DNA from: SVTX01 sp964629615 | GTDB taxonomy: Bacteria > Bacillota > Clostridia > Oscillospirales > CAG-272 | Length of the DNA stretch: 64,000 nucleotides | Assembly: GCA_964629615.1 (NCBI GenBank) | Contig: CAZVUD010000001.1 | Location: forward strand, 62,001-126,000 | Reading direction: 5' to 3' | Part shown: piece by piece, positions 9,009 to 17,188 of the stretch | How positions within the stretch are numbered: the stretch's first letter is position 1 | Layout: every line of letters begins with the position of its first letter | The notes under the pieces: generated by a model | Told to the model about the DNA's origin: nothing | What the model saw: only the letters and a program-made list of their open reading frames with translations | Database searches by the model: none | Position numbers and translations under genes: made by a program

Positions 9009-10424
9009 TCAGTCAAGTTCTGATCCTTTGATTATTTTTTCAAGCATCATGGAGCGGCTGGCTTTAAAAAGCACTGTGTCGCCCATGGAGGCTTTGCTCA
9101 TTATCATTTTGCAAAGCATGTCCTCTTCACCTGTTTTGTATGTGAACACGCTCTCCATTCCCGCGTCTTTTGCGCCATCCGCAATATACAACGCATTTTC
9201 ACCGTACGTGAAAAGCATATCTGCACTGCCTGCAATATACTTACCGATATCGTAATGCATCTCTTTGTACTGTGATCCGAGCTCCTTCATATCTCCGAGA
9301 ACGGCGATCCTTTTACCGTCGCACTTTATATTCTTCAGCACATCCGCCGCCGCGCGCATGGACTCGGGCGATGCATTGTAGCAATCGGCTATCACCTTAA
9401 TGCCGCGCTTTTCATATATGCGCTGTCTGTATCCGACAGGCGCATATTTAAGCAGTCCCCTCTTTATGCTTTCGGCAGATACACCAAGGCACAGTGCCGC
9501 CGTGCAAACGAACAATGCATTCTTTACTATATGCGCCCCCGGAACATTCAAGCGTATATCTCTTATAGTATTTCCGTCAAACGAAAGGTCAAACACAGAT
9601 CCGTCTTCTGAAAGCCTTATGTTCTCACCCCTTGCACGTGCGCACGGTGAATTATTTTGTGACACATATATATGATCTATATCATTGCGTCCCGTTATAC
9701 GCTGTGCATTACTAAGCAAGGGCTCGTCACCGTCAAGCAGGAGAATGCCGCCGCTACACAGTCCGTCTGCTATCTCAAGCTTGGCTTTTGCAATATTCGC
9801 TCGTGTTCCGAGGTATTCGAGATGAGATGTGCCGATATTTACTATCATGGCTATCTGCGGTCTTGCAGTTTTTGACATTGAGCTTATCTCGGAAAATCCG
9901 CTCATGCCCATCTCAAAGACACCGTAATTGCATTTATCGTCCGCTTCCATCAGCGACAAGGGCATGCCTATCACGCTGTTATAATTTCCGCTCGTGCAAT
10001 ACACGCCGTTATCCTCGCGCAAGACGCAGGCTAAAAGCTCCTTTGTAGTCGTCTTACCTACGCTTCCCGTTATCGCAATATTTTTCATGTCATGCTCTCC
10101 GCAATAGCCGAGAGCCATATCCGCAAAAGCCGAAAATGAATTATCAACGACACAGAAAGCAAGCTTCTTGCCGCTTATATCCGACGGTACATACTCACAC
10201 ACAAAGCATCTGCATCCGAGATCACTTGCCGCAACGATATAATCGTGTCCGTCCACTCTCTCGCCGCGTGTAGCAACGAACAGTGTGTGCTCATCCGCCT
10301 CGCGTGAATCTGTACATATATGTGTGATGTATACCTTATCTCCCGTAAAATCGTAAAGCTCGCCGTGCGTGTATCGGCATATCTCTTCCATACTTAATTT
10401 GCCGTATCCAAGCTTTATCTTCAT
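9009..10424 (-). CDS. murF: UDP-MurNAc-tripeptide--D-alanyl-D-alanine ligase MurF
   Basis: This Mur ligase of about 471 residues has the ATP loop GSVGKTTTKELL, the central fold with VFEMGMSGFSEI and the C-terminal domain containing IADCYNASPESM and AVLGDMKELG. It adds D-Ala-D-Ala to the tripeptide precursor. I chose the second in-frame ATG (10424) because AGAGGTGA ends immediately before the first ATG (10430) and is well spaced only from the second. It is 19-25 bases downstream of murE. Confidence 0.95.
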   Translation of the reverse strand: MKIKLGYGKLSMEEICRYTHGELYDFTGDKVYITHICTDSREADEHTLFVATRGERVDGHDYIVAASDLGCRCFVCEYVPSDISGKKLAFCVVDNSFSAFADMALGYCGEHDMKNIAITGSVGKTTTKELLACVLREDNGVYCTSGNYNSVIGMPLSLMEADDKCNYGVFEMGMSGFSEISSMSKTARPQIAMIVNIGTSHLEYLGTRANIAKAKLEIADGLCSGGILLLDGDEPLLSNAQRITGRNDIDHIYVSQNNSPCARARGENIRLSEDGSVFDLSFDGNTIRDIRLNVPGAHIVKNALFVCTAALCLGVSAESIKRGLLKYAPVGYRQRIYEKRGIKVIADCYNASPESMRAAADVLKNIKCDGKRIAVLGDMKELGSQYKEMHYDIGKYIAGSADMLFTYGENALYIADGAKDAGMESVFTYKTGEEDMLCKMIMSKASMGDTVLFKASRSMMLEKIIKGSELD

Positions 10425-10449
10425 CTGCATTCACCTCTTTTGCAATAAA

Positions 10450-11970
10450 CTACGCTTTATGTACTCTCTTTTTTTGTGTATTTTCATATCTTTCGGCATA
10501 AGCCTCAAGAACGACCTCCTTTTCCGAAAAATAGTGCTTCCCGAAAAGGTCTATCTCGTATTTTTCATGCCCCTTACCTGCAAGCAATATGACATCGCCT
10601 GCCTTTGCCGTAAGCACGGCATGTCTTATCGCTTCCCGCCTGTCGCATATCACAGTGTGATCCGACTCCTTATCTACGCCCTCCATTATATCAGAGATGA
10701 TATCCTCGGGCTTCTCATTTCTCGGATTATCACTTGTGATTATAATACTGTCCGCAAGAGCCGAAGCTATCCGTCCCATTATTTTGCGCTTATCTCTGTC
10801 TCTATCTCCGCCGCAACCAAAGAGCAATACCACTCTTTCATTATGCCGCTTGAAGGACAATGCGCATCGGAGCAGATTTTCAAGTGCATCGGGAGTATGT
10901 GCATAATCAATGAACACGCATATATCCGCCATGTGCGGAAGCATGACTCTCTCAAGCCTGCCGTCCGTGCCGCCAAGATCCAGCATAGCACTCTTTACCG
11001 CCTTTGGCGATATCCCGATCTCGGTCGCGCATGCACCTGCCAGCAAGGAATTCGTCACGGTAAACGATCCTGGGATGGATGTGGATATTCGTATATTTGA
11101 AAACACGGAATACAGCTTATATTCAAGTCCCCGATACCCCTTATATCTGATGTTGCCTGCCATATATCTCGCATCTCTGCCCTCACATGTACAGCGTATC
11201 GGGTGCTTCAGCTCGCGGCACAGCCTCCTGCCGTACGGATCGTCAACATTTATTATTGCGTGCTTGCTCTGTAAAAAAAGCTGTTTTTTTGCAAGATAAT
11301 AATTTTCCATATTTTTATGGAGATCAAGATGATCCTGCGTGAGATTTGTAAAAATGGCGTATTCAAATTCTATCGGATATGTCTTTGAGAGGGCAAGTGC
11401 ATGGGATGTGACCTCCATGACCACATATTCAGCCCCGTCATCCTCCATGACCTTGAGTATCTTATAGAGCTCTTCGGGGTCAGGAGTTGTCATGTTAGCC
11501 CGCTCGTCGCCTGATGTTATGTCAAGTCTTCCCGACGGTGAATAATTGCCCGTCGTGCCTATCAGTCCGACGCGCTTTCCGCCGTGCTTTAACATCTCAA
11601 GGAGCATTCGCGCTGTTGTTGTCTTACCGTTAGTGCCCGTGATGCCTATGATCTTCAGCCGCTTTTGCGGATCTCCGTAAAATGCCGCTGATAGTATTGC
11701 AAGCGCCCTTCTCGTATCGTTTGAGAAAAGTATCGGTGTGCCGCAGGGCGCGTCTACCGCCGATGTAGCTTCGGCTATTACGGCACTCGCGCCTTTTCTC
11801 AGTGCATCGGCTATAAATTTGTGACCGTCCGTGTGAAATCCCGAAATGCAGACAAATATCTCACCGCCGCAAATGCGCGATGTATCCATTGTAACGCCCG
11901 ATATCTCTATATCTGCAAAGGACACGGGGCATATTATATCCGTATTCTTTACTATTTCTGAAAGCTTCAT
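10450..11970 (-). CDS. murE: UDP-MurNAc-tripeptide synthetase MurE (meso-DAP type)
   Basis: This 506-residue Mur ligase has the P-loop GITGTNGKTTTARML, the TTPDPEELY segment and the C-terminal specificity motif DNPR (about residue 410, in ITSDNPRNEKPEDI). DNPR is the signature of enzymes that add meso-diaminopimelate rather than lysine, so the organism most likely makes DAP-type peptidoglycan. The gene lies between the PBP gene and murF. A short 71-base gap separates it from the PBP gene. Confidence 0.96.
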   Translation of the reverse strand: MKLSEIVKNTDIICPVSFADIEISGVTMDTSRICGGEIFVCISGFHTDGHKFIADALRKGASAVIAEATSAVDAPCGTPILFSNDTRRALAILSAAFYGDPQKRLKIIGITGTNGKTTTARMLLEMLKHGGKRVGLIGTTGNYSPSGRLDITSGDERANMTTPDPEELYKILKVMEDDGAEYVVMEVTSHALALSKTYPIEFEYAIFTNLTQDHLDLHKNMENYYLAKKQLFLQSKHAIINVDDPYGRRLCRELKHPIRCTCEGRDARYMAGNIRYKGYRGLEYKLYSVFSNIRISTSIPGSFTVTNSLLAGACATEIGISPKAVKSAMLDLGGTDGRLERVMLPHMADICVFIDYAHTPDALENLLRCALSFKRHNERVVLLFGCGGDRDRDKRKIMGRIASALADSIIITSDNPRNEKPEDIISDIMEGVDKESDHTVICDRREAIRHAVLTAKAGDVILLAGKGHEKYEIDLFGKHYFSEKEVVLEAYAERYENTQKKRVHKA

Positions 11971-12041
11971 TAAAATATCTCCTTTACATAACTAAGATCA
12001 AGACATTTTTAATTTACACTTCAGAATTTTTTTACATTTTG

Positions 12042-14327
12042 CTAATTATCTATATAATCCTTGTCGTCAAGATACCTGAAGGTCACCTCAATGACGCTTC
12101 CTATCTCGACCTCCGTGCCCGCGGCAGGATACTGCTCAACCACCACAGCTCCCGTGCCGGACATGTAATTTTTCGTTCCCGATATCTTTATATTTAGTCC
12201 AAGCCTTGCAAGAGTACCGTTTGCCGCAGTTGCGGTAAGTCCCGTAAGATCGGGTACCTTCACAGTCTTCTTTGATTGCATGGATTCCTTTGTCGTATAC
12301 AAAATTATCTTTGCGCTGTCGGGCTCGACCTTAACTCCAGCCGCAGGTGTCTGCGACAATACAAGATTACCGTCACCTATGACCTCGACCTCAAAGCCCA
12401 CGGTATTTGCAAACTGTGTCGCCGCATTTACACTCCAATATTCAAGTGTCGGGGTCTCAAGTGCAAGCTTTTTAAGCTCCTCCTCGGTATATACTGCCTC
12501 AACTCCGAGATGCGGAAGTGCCTGTGCCATAAGATTGCCGACATACGGCGCGGCAACAACGCTTCCATAAAGTGTTCCCTTTGTAGGCTCATCTACGATT
12601 ATTATAGACGCGATCCTCGGATCGTCCGCAGGCGCATAAGCTACCGTTGAGCAGACATATTTTGTGTAATCCGTGCTGACCTCGTCCTTTTTCTCGGAGG
12701 TACCTGTTTTTGCAGCCACTCTGTAGCCTGCGACATATGCATTCTTCGCGCCGCCGTCTGTTTCAACGCCCTCGCGCAGAATATCCGAAACTGTACTGCA
12801 GGTCTCAGGACTGATGACCTGTATCTTTGTATTTCCCTCATACGAGAGCACGGTATTGCCGTTCTTGTCGCTTATCTCTTTAAGAAAATGCGGTGTCATG
12901 AGATATCCGCCGTTTGCAACAGCTGATATTGCCGCCATGTGCTGGAGGACAGACACCTTAAAGTTCTGTCCGAATGATGAAACGGCAAGATCCACGGTGG
13001 AAAAGGTTTCTTTATTGAAGAATATGCTATTTCCTTCTCCGGGCAGATCGATACCCGTCTTTACAAGGTATCCGAAATCCTCCACATAATTATAAAATCT
13101 ATCTCCGCCTATACGCTCACCCATCTGCATGAGCACAGGGTTACATGACTGCTGTATACCGCGTCTGAAATTTAAGCTTCCATGACCTTGCGTCTTATGG
13201 CATCTTATCTTTCTGCCGCCGACGATATGATATCCGGGGCAAGAGAAATACTCGTTTTCATTTACAAGATCCTCCTCATACGCCATGGCCGCGGTTATTA
13301 TCTTGAATGTAGAACCCGGCATATAAGGCTCGGTTATACATTTATTTGACCACATCTCGGTAAGCAGCTTACTTTGGAGCGCGTTGTACTCCTCGCTTCC
13401 CTTTTCGTATCCGCTCGTGTCAAGCTCATACTGTGCATCGTCATTGAGCTTCCATGGGTCATTCAAATTAAAATCAGGATACACCGCCATCGCAAGCACC
13501 TCGCCTGTATCTACATCAAGCACCATGCCTGCCGCGCGGTTCTTTCCGCCCGACTCAATATATGCCGTTTCAAGCTGCTCCTCAAGCTCTGCCTGAATGA
13601 ACACATCAAGTGTTATCGTAATATCGTTTCCGTCCTTTGCGGCAATAAAGCTCTCGTATCCGTAAGGCATCTCGTTTCCGTAGGAATCCTTTGCCTTTAC
13701 ATATTTTCCGTCCTCGCCGCGCAGATACTGGTCATAATAAGCCTCAAGCCCGTATATTCCCTCACCGTCGCTGTTTGTAAACCCAAGCACATGGCTTGCA
13801 AGGTTCTCATACGGATAATATCTTTTACTGGTAGCCTGCAAAAACACAAACCCCTCGGATTCTATCTTCGCGTCCTTCAAAAACTGACGGACCTTGTCTG
13901 CGACATCCTCCATAACATGGCGCTTAAGCGTTCTGTCGCGGTATTTTGTGTATGCCGCCTGCTGACAAATGAAGTCGTATTCAAGCTCAAGCTCGGGGAT
14001 CTCCGAAAGTCCGCGTGCGATGATCTCTGTGTAGTTGACCTCGTCCTCACTGCTTACCCTGTCTATTACAGCAGGATCTATGAGTAATCTGTATGTAGTT
14101 ATGTTGGTGGCAAGCAACACTCCGTTGCGGTCGTATATATTTCCTCTGTCAGCGCTGACCTTCGCCTCCTGCGTAAGCTGGTCCAATACCTTTGCTGAAT
14201 ACTCGTCATGCTTGAATGTCTGGTATATGAGTATGCGGATAGACAAAAGTGCAAACACCGCGGTGATCACGATACATAGTATACCTGCACTTCTTGTCAT
14301 ATCTGTGCCGTTATTCCTTCTTTTCAT
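12042..14327 (-). CDS. Class B penicillin-binding protein with PASTA domains (SpoVD/FtsI-like)
   Basis: After one N-terminal membrane helix comes a PBP dimerisation domain (SADRGNIYDRNG) and a transpeptidase domain with the serine motif STFK, the SCN motif and KTGTSE. Two C-terminal PASTA-like segments follow, the second clear (VPDLTGLTATAANG) and the first degenerate. It cross-links peptidoglycan with the SEDS polymerase. I chose the ATG at 14327, giving about 761 residues, because GGGAG lies 5 bases before it; an upstream in-frame ATG at 14375 adds 16 residues without a good site. PASTA domains and a possible SigE promoter favour SpoVD, while the dcw position also fits FtsI. Confidence 0.9.
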   Translation of the reverse strand: MKRRNNGTDMTRSAGILCIVITAVFALLSIRILIYQTFKHDEYSAKVLDQLTQEAKVSADRGNIYDRNGVLLATNITTYRLLIDPAVIDRVSSEDEVNYTEIIARGLSEIPELELEYDFICQQAAYTKYRDRTLKRHVMEDVADKVRQFLKDAKIESEGFVFLQATSKRYYPYENLASHVLGFTNSDGEGIYGLEAYYDQYLRGEDGKYVKAKDSYGNEMPYGYESFIAAKDGNDITITLDVFIQAELEEQLETAYIESGGKNRAAGMVLDVDTGEVLAMAVYPDFNLNDPWKLNDDAQYELDTSGYEKGSEEYNALQSKLLTEMWSNKCITEPYMPGSTFKIITAAMAYEEDLVNENEYFSCPGYHIVGGRKIRCHKTQGHGSLNFRRGIQQSCNPVLMQMGERIGGDRFYNYVEDFGYLVKTGIDLPGEGNSIFFNKETFSTVDLAVSSFGQNFKVSVLQHMAAISAVANGGYLMTPHFLKEISDKNGNTVLSYEGNTKIQVISPETCSTVSDILREGVETDGGAKNAYVAGYRVAAKTGTSEKKDEVSTDYTKYVCSTVAYAPADDPRIASIIIVDEPTKGTLYGSVVAAPYVGNLMAQALPHLGVEAVYTEEELKKLALETPTLEYWSVNAATQFANTVGFEVEVIGDGNLVLSQTPAAGVKVEPDSAKIILYTTKESMQSKKTVKVPDLTGLTATAANGTLARLGLNIKISGTKNYMSGTGAVVVEQYPAAGTEVEIGSVIEVTFRYLDDKDYIDN

Positions 14328-14373
14328 GTTATCTCCCATAAAATGCGGCATGTCTTTTACCTGTGTACAAACC

Positions 14374-14401
14374 ATAATATGCCTCTACACGGAAAAGTAT
14401 G
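14374..14401 (-). promoter_or_regulatory. Possible mother-cell (SigE-type) promoter before the PBP gene
   Basis: On the minus strand CATACT (complement of 14396-14401) lies 14 bases before CATATTAT (complement of 14374-14381), close to the SigE pattern of an ATA-containing -35 and CATA-N3-T. Transcription would start about 40 bases before the start codon at 14327. This is pattern matching on a short AT-rich site. Confidence 0.35.
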
Positions 14402-14458
14402 CAAAAGTACCGTCTCATTGACGGTCATCGCCAAATATTATTCTCAAAAAATGGCTCG

Positions 14459-14479
14459 CGGTGGGGGCTGACCCCACCG
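14459..14479 (-). terminator. Hairpin between ftsL-like and PBP genes (attenuator or terminator)
   Basis: An 8-bp GC-rich stem (14459-14466 with 14472-14479) is followed on the minus strand, after a short spacer, by six Ts. A second small hairpin (ACCGTC...GACGGT, 14409-14425) lies downstream. They divide the dcw cluster between the ftsL-like gene and the PBP gene and could lower read-through. Confidence 0.45.
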
Positions 14480-14510
14480 ACGTGTATACAGAAAGAGAGC
14501 ACGTGAGCCT

Positions 14511-15434
14511 TCAGTCATCGTTTATAAGCCCGATGGCTTCAAGCAATTTCGATATAAGGCTCTTTTCTTCTTTTTTGTCATAGGAAGTTATCACATCATC
14601 CTTTTTTGTATCTATGTACCTGGAATTGACGTACTTACCGCTGACCATTCCGTTTTTTTCAGCCCACTCTCTGATCATGAGCATGTCGTTCATCTCCATG
14701 TCATTGAGCAGCTTGTCCCGCTCCTTCTCATTTTCTTCTATCGAATCTTCAAGTGCGGCTACCTCTATCTCAGCGCGGCTTACCATGACCTTGCTTGATA
14801 CTATGAGCAAGAGCGATACTGTGATGATCGCAAACGAGGTTATTATTCCTGCAGGCATTTTTGTTGCCTTGCCCTCTCTGCGATCCTCTTCGCTGTCAGA
14901 CGGGAACCACTCATCCGAGAGCCTTTTGTACTCCTCGGGGCTTATATGCGATCCTATCCGTGTAAATCCTGCTCGTATCTTCGCGGTCAAAGCAAGCCAC
15001 CGTGCTTTTTTTGACCGTGTACCTGCGTCAGCCGCCTTTTGCCTTTCTATCGATCCTCTGCGTATATTTTCATATTCAAGCTCAGTACGCGACGCCTGCT
15101 CGGGCGTTTTGTAATTTCTGAGATCTCTGTAATAATTTGCAAAGTCATTACTGCTCATGAACGCCATTCCGCGCCACATGCCCGTTCTGTACTTTTCATC
15201 ATACGGAGATACTCCCACAGCCGATGCACAGTATGCATCGGGTGCTTTCGCGGCATTACTCATATGTCGTTTTGCCTGCATCATCGCGTCATGTCTGACT
15301 CTCGTGGTAGCTCCCCTGTTTTTATATCTCTCGCAGAGCATATTTATGTAAACGCCGCACATATCCGTGCCGCTCATGCCAAGTGCACGGTCAGATACGG
15401 CTTCAGGTGCGCCTTTTGCCAATATTTTGCTCAT
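14511..15434 (-). CDS. FtsL-like septum protein with a long cytoplasmic N-terminus
   Basis: The gene occupies the ftsL position between rsmH and the PBP gene. Counting from the ATG at 15434 (307 residues), a hydrophilic region of about 195 residues is followed by one membrane helix (about 196-218, ITSFAIITVSLLLIVSS) and an extracytoplasmic heptad-like coiled coil of about 50 residues ending in REWAEKNGMV, as in FtsL/DivIC. I chose this start because GGGAGGA lies 8 bases before it; a GTG at 15470 overlapping the rsmH stop would add 12 residues. FtsL proteins are usually around 100 residues, so the N-terminal extension is unusual and I do not recognise a domain in it. Confidence 0.72.
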   Translation of the reverse strand: MSKILAKGAPEAVSDRALGMSGTDMCGVYINMLCERYKNRGATTRVRHDAMMQAKRHMSNAAKAPDAYCASAVGVSPYDEKYRTGMWRGMAFMSSNDFANYYRDLRNYKTPEQASRTELEYENIRRGSIERQKAADAGTRSKKARWLALTAKIRAGFTRIGSHISPEEYKRLSDEWFPSDSEEDRREGKATKMPAGIITSFAIITVSLLLIVSSKVMVSRAEIEVAALEDSIEENEKERDKLLNDMEMNDMLMIREWAEKNGMVSGKYVNSRYIDTKKDDVITSYDKKEEKSLISKLLEAIGLINDD

Positions 15435-15466
15435 AGAGCTATCCTCCCTCGCGTTTATTTTTGATC

Positions 15467-16417
15467 TCACAGCTTTTCGGCTATGCGAAGCTTTGCGCTT
15501 CTTGATCTCGGGTTTTCGTTAAGCTCGATATCTGTCGGAATTATCGGTTTTCTTGTCACTATCTTAAGCTTTGGTGTCTTATTGCAGACGCACACAGGAA
15601 AGCTTTTCGGGCAAGTACAGCCCTCGGCGTGCTTCTGATATGTCTGCTTTACTATCCTGTCCTCAAGAGAATGGAATGTTATAACAGCTATCCTGCCGCC
15701 CACATCAAGTCTGTCAAGAGCCGAGCTTATCGCAGGCTCTATCGCATCAAGCTCGCCGTTCACCTCTATGCGGATCGCCTGAAATGTTCTTTTTGCGGGA
15801 TGATGTCCACCCTCTCTTGCGGCAGGCGGTATCGCACTTTTTATAATGCTCACGAGTTCAAGCGTAGTCTGTATCGGCTTTATCTCTCTTGCGCTGACGA
15901 TAGCATTTGCTATTCTCGGAGCAAATCTGTCCTCGCCGTATTCGTATATAATTCTCTTCAAGTCTTCTCTCGAATAGCTGTTGACCACCGTATATGCGTC
16001 AAGCAAGCTGTCGCGATCCATACGCATATCAAGCGGTGCATCCACATTGTGTGAAAATCCTCTCTCCGCAGTATCCAGCTGATATGATGAAACTCCGAGA
16101 TCCATGAGAATTCCGTTTATTTTTTCAATACCAAGGTCATCCAAAACATACGCAACATTTGAAAAGTTGTTTTTTACAAGTGTCACTCTGTCCGAGTACT
16201 CCGAAAGCCTTGCGCTTGCGGCTGCAAGTGCGTCGTCATCTCTGTCAATAGCTATCAGCCTTCCGCCTCTGTCAAGCCTTTTTGCTATTTCAAGAGAATG
16301 TCCTCCGCCGCCTGCCGTTCCGTCTACGTATATGCCTGACGGGTCTATATTCAAGCCCTCGATGCATTCGTCAAGAAGCACCGATCGGTGAGAAAAGTTA
16401 ATATTTTTATTATCCAT
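15467..16417 (-). CDS. rsmH: 16S rRNA (cytosine-1402-N4)-methyltransferase RsmH
   Basis: Starting at the ATG at 16417 the protein has about 316 residues and begins with NFSHRSVLLDECIEGL, the standard RsmH opening. The SAM-binding DGTAGGGGHS, the LMDLGVSSYQLD motif and the terminal NPRSRSAKLR are all present. It methylates C1402 of 16S rRNA. A longer open frame to 16531 overlaps mraZ and lacks family similarity, and GAGGGT precedes the chosen ATG. It is the second gene of the dcw cluster, 10 bases from mraZ. Confidence 0.96.
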   Translation of the reverse strand: MDNKNINFSHRSVLLDECIEGLNIDPSGIYVDGTAGGGGHSLEIAKRLDRGGRLIAIDRDDDALAAASARLSEYSDRVTLVKNNFSNVAYVLDDLGIEKINGILMDLGVSSYQLDTAERGFSHNVDAPLDMRMDRDSLLDAYTVVNSYSREDLKRIIYEYGEDRFAPRIANAIVSAREIKPIQTTLELVSIIKSAIPPAAREGGHHPAKRTFQAIRIEVNGELDAIEPAISSALDRLDVGGRIAVITFHSLEDRIVKQTYQKHAEGCTCPKSFPVCVCNKTPKLKIVTRKPIIPTDIELNENPRSRSAKLRIAEKL

Positions 16418-16427
16418 GATACCCTCA

Positions 16428-16850
16428 TCAAAGTCCGAACTTTTCAAGAGATGCGCATATCTCATCCAAGCTCTCGTTTTCCATTTCCTTGTCGTAAAGA
16501 TCTGCCGCCCAGATCTCGGCGTATTCGGCACAGCCGACCACCACGACCTCTTTCTTTATCTCTGCATATCCGAGAAGCCCGTCAGAGAGCAGGATACGTC
16601 CCTGTGAATCGGGCGACACCTGAGAAGCATTGCGGTGAAGGTATCTCATTGCCTTTTCCGAAAGCACTCTGTCCTGCGCCTTTATCGGGGCTATATAATC
16701 TGCCCATCCTGCAAGTGAATACACCTTTAAGCGTTTGCCGCGGATATCTCTCGCCACGATAAACGTGCCGCCGAGCTCCTCCCTCATTTTGGCAGGTATG
16801 AACAGTCTGTTTTTTGCATCGACATTATGTCGGAATTCGCCTGTCAGCAT
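16428..16850 (-). CDS. mraZ: Transcriptional regulator MraZ
   Basis: Beginning at the ATG at 16850 (about 140 residues), the protein starts MLTGEFRHNVDAKNRLFIPAK, the usual MraZ opening, and holds two AbrB-like repeats each with a DxxGR-type motif (DAKNR and DSQGR). MraZ is a ring-forming DNA-binding protein that binds repeated sites in its own promoter region and represses or modulates the dcw operon. AGGAAG lies about 7 bases before this start; a start at 16868 adds six atypical residues. Confidence 0.94.
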   Translation of the reverse strand: MLTGEFRHNVDAKNRLFIPAKMREELGGTFIVARDIRGKRLKVYSLAGWADYIAPIKAQDRVLSEKAMRYLHRNASQVSPDSQGRILLSDGLLGYAEIKKEVVVVGCAEYAEIWAADLYDKEMENESLDEICASLEKFGL

Positions 16851-16893
16851 ATCGCATCTTCCTTTCACGATCTCTTGTGTGAAGTGCTAAACA

Positions 16894-16914
16894 TTTTCCA
16901 CCACACTTCACCAC
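16894..16914 (-). promoter_or_regulatory. Probable MraZ operator (TGGTG direct repeats)
   Basis: On the minus strand two TGGTG copies (complements of 16899-16903 and 16909-16913) are spaced exactly 10 bp apart, just downstream of the predicted transcription start and about 50 bases before mraZ. MraZ proteins are known to bind short G/T-rich repeats spaced about one helical turn. The flank includes the 11-mer TTTTCCACCAC (16894-16904, plus strand). Confidence 0.6.
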
Positions 16915-16926
16915 TTGACTGGGATA

Positions 16927-16955
16927 ATTATAATATATTCTAATCAATATTTCAA
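16927..16955 (-). promoter_or_regulatory. Promoter of the dcw cluster (mraZ)
   Basis: On the minus strand TTGAAA (complement of 16950-16955) and TATAAT (complement of 16927-16932) are 17 bp apart. Predicted transcription starts near 16920, directly before the TGGTG repeats. Confidence 0.85.
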
Positions 16956-17124
16956 GTGGGTTTTAAAATTATTTAAAATTATCGTTCAGTTTTTAATGTT
17001 TTTTTCGTTTTTTTGATGCTTTTAGGGCGATTTTCCTCCAGCAAATTTCCAATTATCACAAACTAATGTAAATAATTGGCATTTTTCGTGAAAGCCGAGA
17101 AATTGCGATAAAATAAGCTCTAAT

Positions 17125-17187
17125 ATGTCTGCTTGCACCAAAAGCCGCACGCGTGCTTTTACGCACGCGTGCGGAGCATAGCAGACA
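17125..17187 (-). terminator. Terminator after the GerA-type gene
   Basis: A 12-bp GC-rich stem (17145-17156 and 17163-17174) with a 6-base loop is extended by a second outer pairing (ATGTCTGCT with AGCAGACAT) on both sides. It begins right after the stop codon of the germination gene. The rest of the 17.0-17.1 kb gap is AT-rich and shows no gene. Confidence 0.75.
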
Positions 17188-17188
17188 T

